A stretch of 6,356 nucleotides of DNA, from positions 1 through 6,356 of the forward strand of contig JAQBPL010000183.1 in assembly GCA_028287545.1 (NCBI GenBank). Reading direction: 5' to 3'. Origin of the DNA: Vulcanimicrobiota bacterium (lineage in GTDB: Bacteria; Eremiobacterota; Eremiobacteria; Baltobacterales; Baltobacteraceae). Under the pieces are notes generated by a model, which searched no databases, was not told the DNA's origin, and saw nothing but the letters and a program-made list of their open reading frames with translations. Shown here piece by piece: positions 5,093 to 6,356 of the stretch. Every line of letters begins with the position of its first letter. Position 1 is the stretch's first letter. The position numbers were made by a program, and so were the translations under genes.

Positions 5093-6078
5093 CCGATCAC
5101 ACCATCATGAGACTTTTGCTCGGCGTCGCGACAGCGATGCTGCTCGCGGCTGCACCCGCGGCGGCCACGCCGCCGGGGGTCGTCAACGATGCGGGCCGCC
5201 CCAGCAGCGTAACCGTCACCGACGCCTTCTTCTCACACGGATCCGAGTACGGCGTACCGATCGACATTGTCTGCATCGGGTTCGTGCAGAACGGGCCAAA
5301 GACGGCGAAGCAGGTGGGGTTGAGCCTCGCGTACGTGGACGCACAGGGTATCGTGATCGGCGTGGAGTTGTTGTATGCGCGCGGGACATTCCGCTCGGGT
5401 CTGCGAGCGGGCGGCTCGATGGGCCGTCCGGTCGACAATCCCTTCAACAATGGCAACTGCCACAAGTCGCTACACGAAGGCCGAGCCTTCACGTCGTCGT
5501 TCATGTACCGCCCTAGCGGCGTTCGGGACGCCATCGCGGTGGCGGGAATCGTTGCGTCAGCGCGCGAGGTCGTCTACGAGGACGGCAGCGCCTTCCGCAC
5601 CGACGACGTGCCGAAGACGGGCGACAAGCTCCCGTTCGCGATCCCGCCGCCGGCCGCAGGTGTTCCCTTCGGAGGCCCGCTCTACTCGGTTTCGACCGGC
5701 GTAACGGTGCCCTTCGCGGTGCGCGACATCGTACCGTACGGCAACCGCGGCGACATCTGCTACACGCTCCAGAACGGGGCCAAGGAAGCGACGCTCGCGC
5801 GGATCGCGCTCGTGAAACTCGGCCGGGACGGTAACGTGATCGATGTTGACGAGAGTCAGTCTACCGGCCGTTTCGCCGCCGGCTCGATGGGCAACGAAAT
5901 CTGCGCGCGCGTCAAGGGTCGCGACGTCGGGGACGAGTTTTTCGCAGAGACCGTGGCAGGGCGCGTCGCGGTCGGTCGCGTGATCGCGGTTCCGCTCCGC
6001 GAAGAGTTCGTGGATGGCACCGTCTGGGACAACCCGCGCCCGCCACGTGCCGGAGAACTCGGCGGGCCGTTCCTGTAG
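5083..6078 (+). CDS. Exported protein with two copies of a Cys-framed domain, function unknown
   Basis: I do not recognise the family. From GTG 5083 it has 331 residues. A Sec signal peptide (MRLLLGVATAMLLAAAP, cleavage near A28|T29) makes it secreted or periplasmic. Two similar units follow. Unit 1 spans C64 (DIVCIGFVQNGPK) to AGGSMG (109-114) and C126 (NGNC). Unit 2 spans C226 (DICYTLQNGAK) to AAGSMG (265-270) and C274 (NEIC). Each has QNG about five residues after the first Cys, a hydrophobic strand with a D-x-x-G-x-V-I turn, and a G-S-M-G before the second Cys. This suggests a duplicated beta-sandwich with one disulfide per unit. The start was chosen because TAAGG (5073-5077) precedes GTG 5083 and the other genes here have Shine-Dalgarno sites. 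ATG 5107, which gives a cleaner signal peptide of 323 residues total, is a real alternative. Confidence 0.75.
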   Translation: MRTADHTIMRLLLGVATAMLLAAAPAAATPPGVVNDAGRPSSVTVTDAFFSHGSEYGVPIDIVCIGFVQNGPKTAKQVGLSLAYVDAQGIVIGVELLYARGTFRSGLRAGGSMGRPVDNPFNNGNCHKSLHEGRAFTSSFMYRPSGVRDAIAVAGIVASAREVVYEDGSAFRTDDVPKTGDKLPFAIPPPAAGVPFGGPLYSVSTGVTVPFAVRDIVPYGNRGDICYTLQNGAKEATLARIALVKLGRDGNVIDVDESQSTGRFAAGSMGNEICARVKGRDVGDEFFAETVAGRVAVGRVIAVPLREEFVDGTVWDNPRPPRAGELGGPFL

Positions 6079-6090
6079 CGGATATTTCCC

Positions 6091-6177
6091 ATGGCGGGCT
6101 CGGGATTTCCGTTTGGCGCGCTAGCGTACGTCGAAAGCGGCCGTGCGAGAGGCAAGGTCGTCGTCAAGGTGAGGTAG
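6091..6177 (+). pseudogene. Orphan 3' tail of a quinone oxidoreductase/zinc-type alcohol dehydrogenase
   Basis: A 28-codon frame from ATG 6091 to TAG 6175 ends in AYVESGRARGKVVVKVR. This is the typical C-terminus of MDR-superfamily NADPH:quinone reductases, which end in a helix (x-x-E-S-G-x-x-x), then G-K-V/I-V and a final strand. No Rossmann or catalytic part lies upstream: the same frame is closed by the stop of the preceding exported-protein gene only 13 bases earlier. No Shine-Dalgarno site precedes the ATG. It is best read as a leftover of a deleted gene. A chance short frame is possible, since only about 17 residues match the pattern. Confidence 0.45.
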
Positions 6178-6179
6178 GG

Positions 6180-6356
6180 TCAGCGCCCGTCCGTTGACGC
6201 GGCGTCGCTCGCTTCCATCTCAGCGATGCGGCGTGCCAAGCGGGCACGGTCTACGATTCTGCGCTCGTGCAAACCCTCCCCGATTTCGTGCTCGAAGTCC
6301 GTCGCGCGCACCGAAAACGATATGCGTGTTCCGTCTACCGCTCTCACTTCTGCTTC
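6180..6356 (-). CDS. C-terminal part of a FlK-like hotdog thioesterase (runs off right edge)
   Basis: The minus-strand frame is open from the window edge to the TGA complementary to 6180-6182, giving 58 residues. The sequence VDGTRISFSVRATDFEHEIGEGLHERRIVDRARLARRIAE has the layout of the last strands and helix of FlK/fluoroacetyl-CoA-type thioesterases: a G-x-x-(I/V)-x-F-x-V-x-A-x-D strand, I-G-x-G-x-H-x-R, then V-D-x-x-x-(F/L). The catalytic Thr and Glu region is outside the window, so activity cannot be judged. Such proteins hydrolyse acyl-CoA thioesters or act as small hotdog-fold binders. It converges on the quinone-reductase tail with only two bases between the stop codons. Confidence 0.62.
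   Translation of the reverse strand, partial: EAEVRAVDGTRISFSVRATDFEHEIGEGLHERRIVDRARLARRIAEMEASDAASTDGR

Noticed and set aside
5856..6167. 103-residue minus-strand open frame over the end of the exported protein
   Set aside because: It is antisense to the second duplicated unit and the quinone-reductase tail, with no motif of its own.

Overview
The window is a stretch of GC-rich bacterial chromosome. The main coding blocks run at roughly 63-66% G+C, GTG starts are common, and nearly every start has a Shine-Dalgarno match. The gene mix is an AfsR/LuxR-like TPR protein, a PIN toxin, a stand-alone ERCC4 nuclease, an SDR, a GFA-type zinc protein and small secreted proteins. That suits a high-GC soil or environmental bacterium such as an actinobacterium, Chloroflexi or Candidatus Eremiobacterota. 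The sequence alone does not fix the phylum.

Layout. Positions 1-1122 hold the C-terminal part of a TPR-rich regulator/ATPase-type protein that enters from the left edge. Directly after its stop, in the same frame, is a Phd/YefM-type antitoxin that lacks a recognisable N-terminus (1123-1323). It is followed by an intact VapC-like PIN toxin (1327-1716). A short hairpin separates these from a two-gene unit with a 4-base stop/start overlap: an ERCC4-domain nuclease (1787-2725) and a short-chain dehydrogenase (2722-3564). A more AT-rich GFA/CENP-V-like zinc protein (3674-4168) follows. After it comes the 5' end of an IS256-family insertion sequence, of which only the upstream repeats, a start-codon stem-loop and about 35 transposase codons survive. 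The remnant abuts the stop codon of a minus-strand secreted CHRD-like protein (4430-4849). A 233-base divergent spacer with a foldable stretch leads to a secreted protein with two copies of one Cys-framed domain (5083-6078). The right end has an orphan 3' tail of a quinone oxidoreductase (6091-6177) and, converging on it, the 3' end of a FlK-like thioesterase (6180-6356).

The genes do not form one pathway. The window reads as an accessory or remodelled region: a damaged toxin-antitoxin locus, a decayed IS beside a compositionally distinct gene, and an orphan gene tail. I find no CRISPR array, tRNA or rRNA, and no convincing new multi-gene system. The most useful leads are the antitoxin junction, the transposase start stem-loop, the SDR with a substituted catalytic Asn, and the duplicated-domain exported protein.
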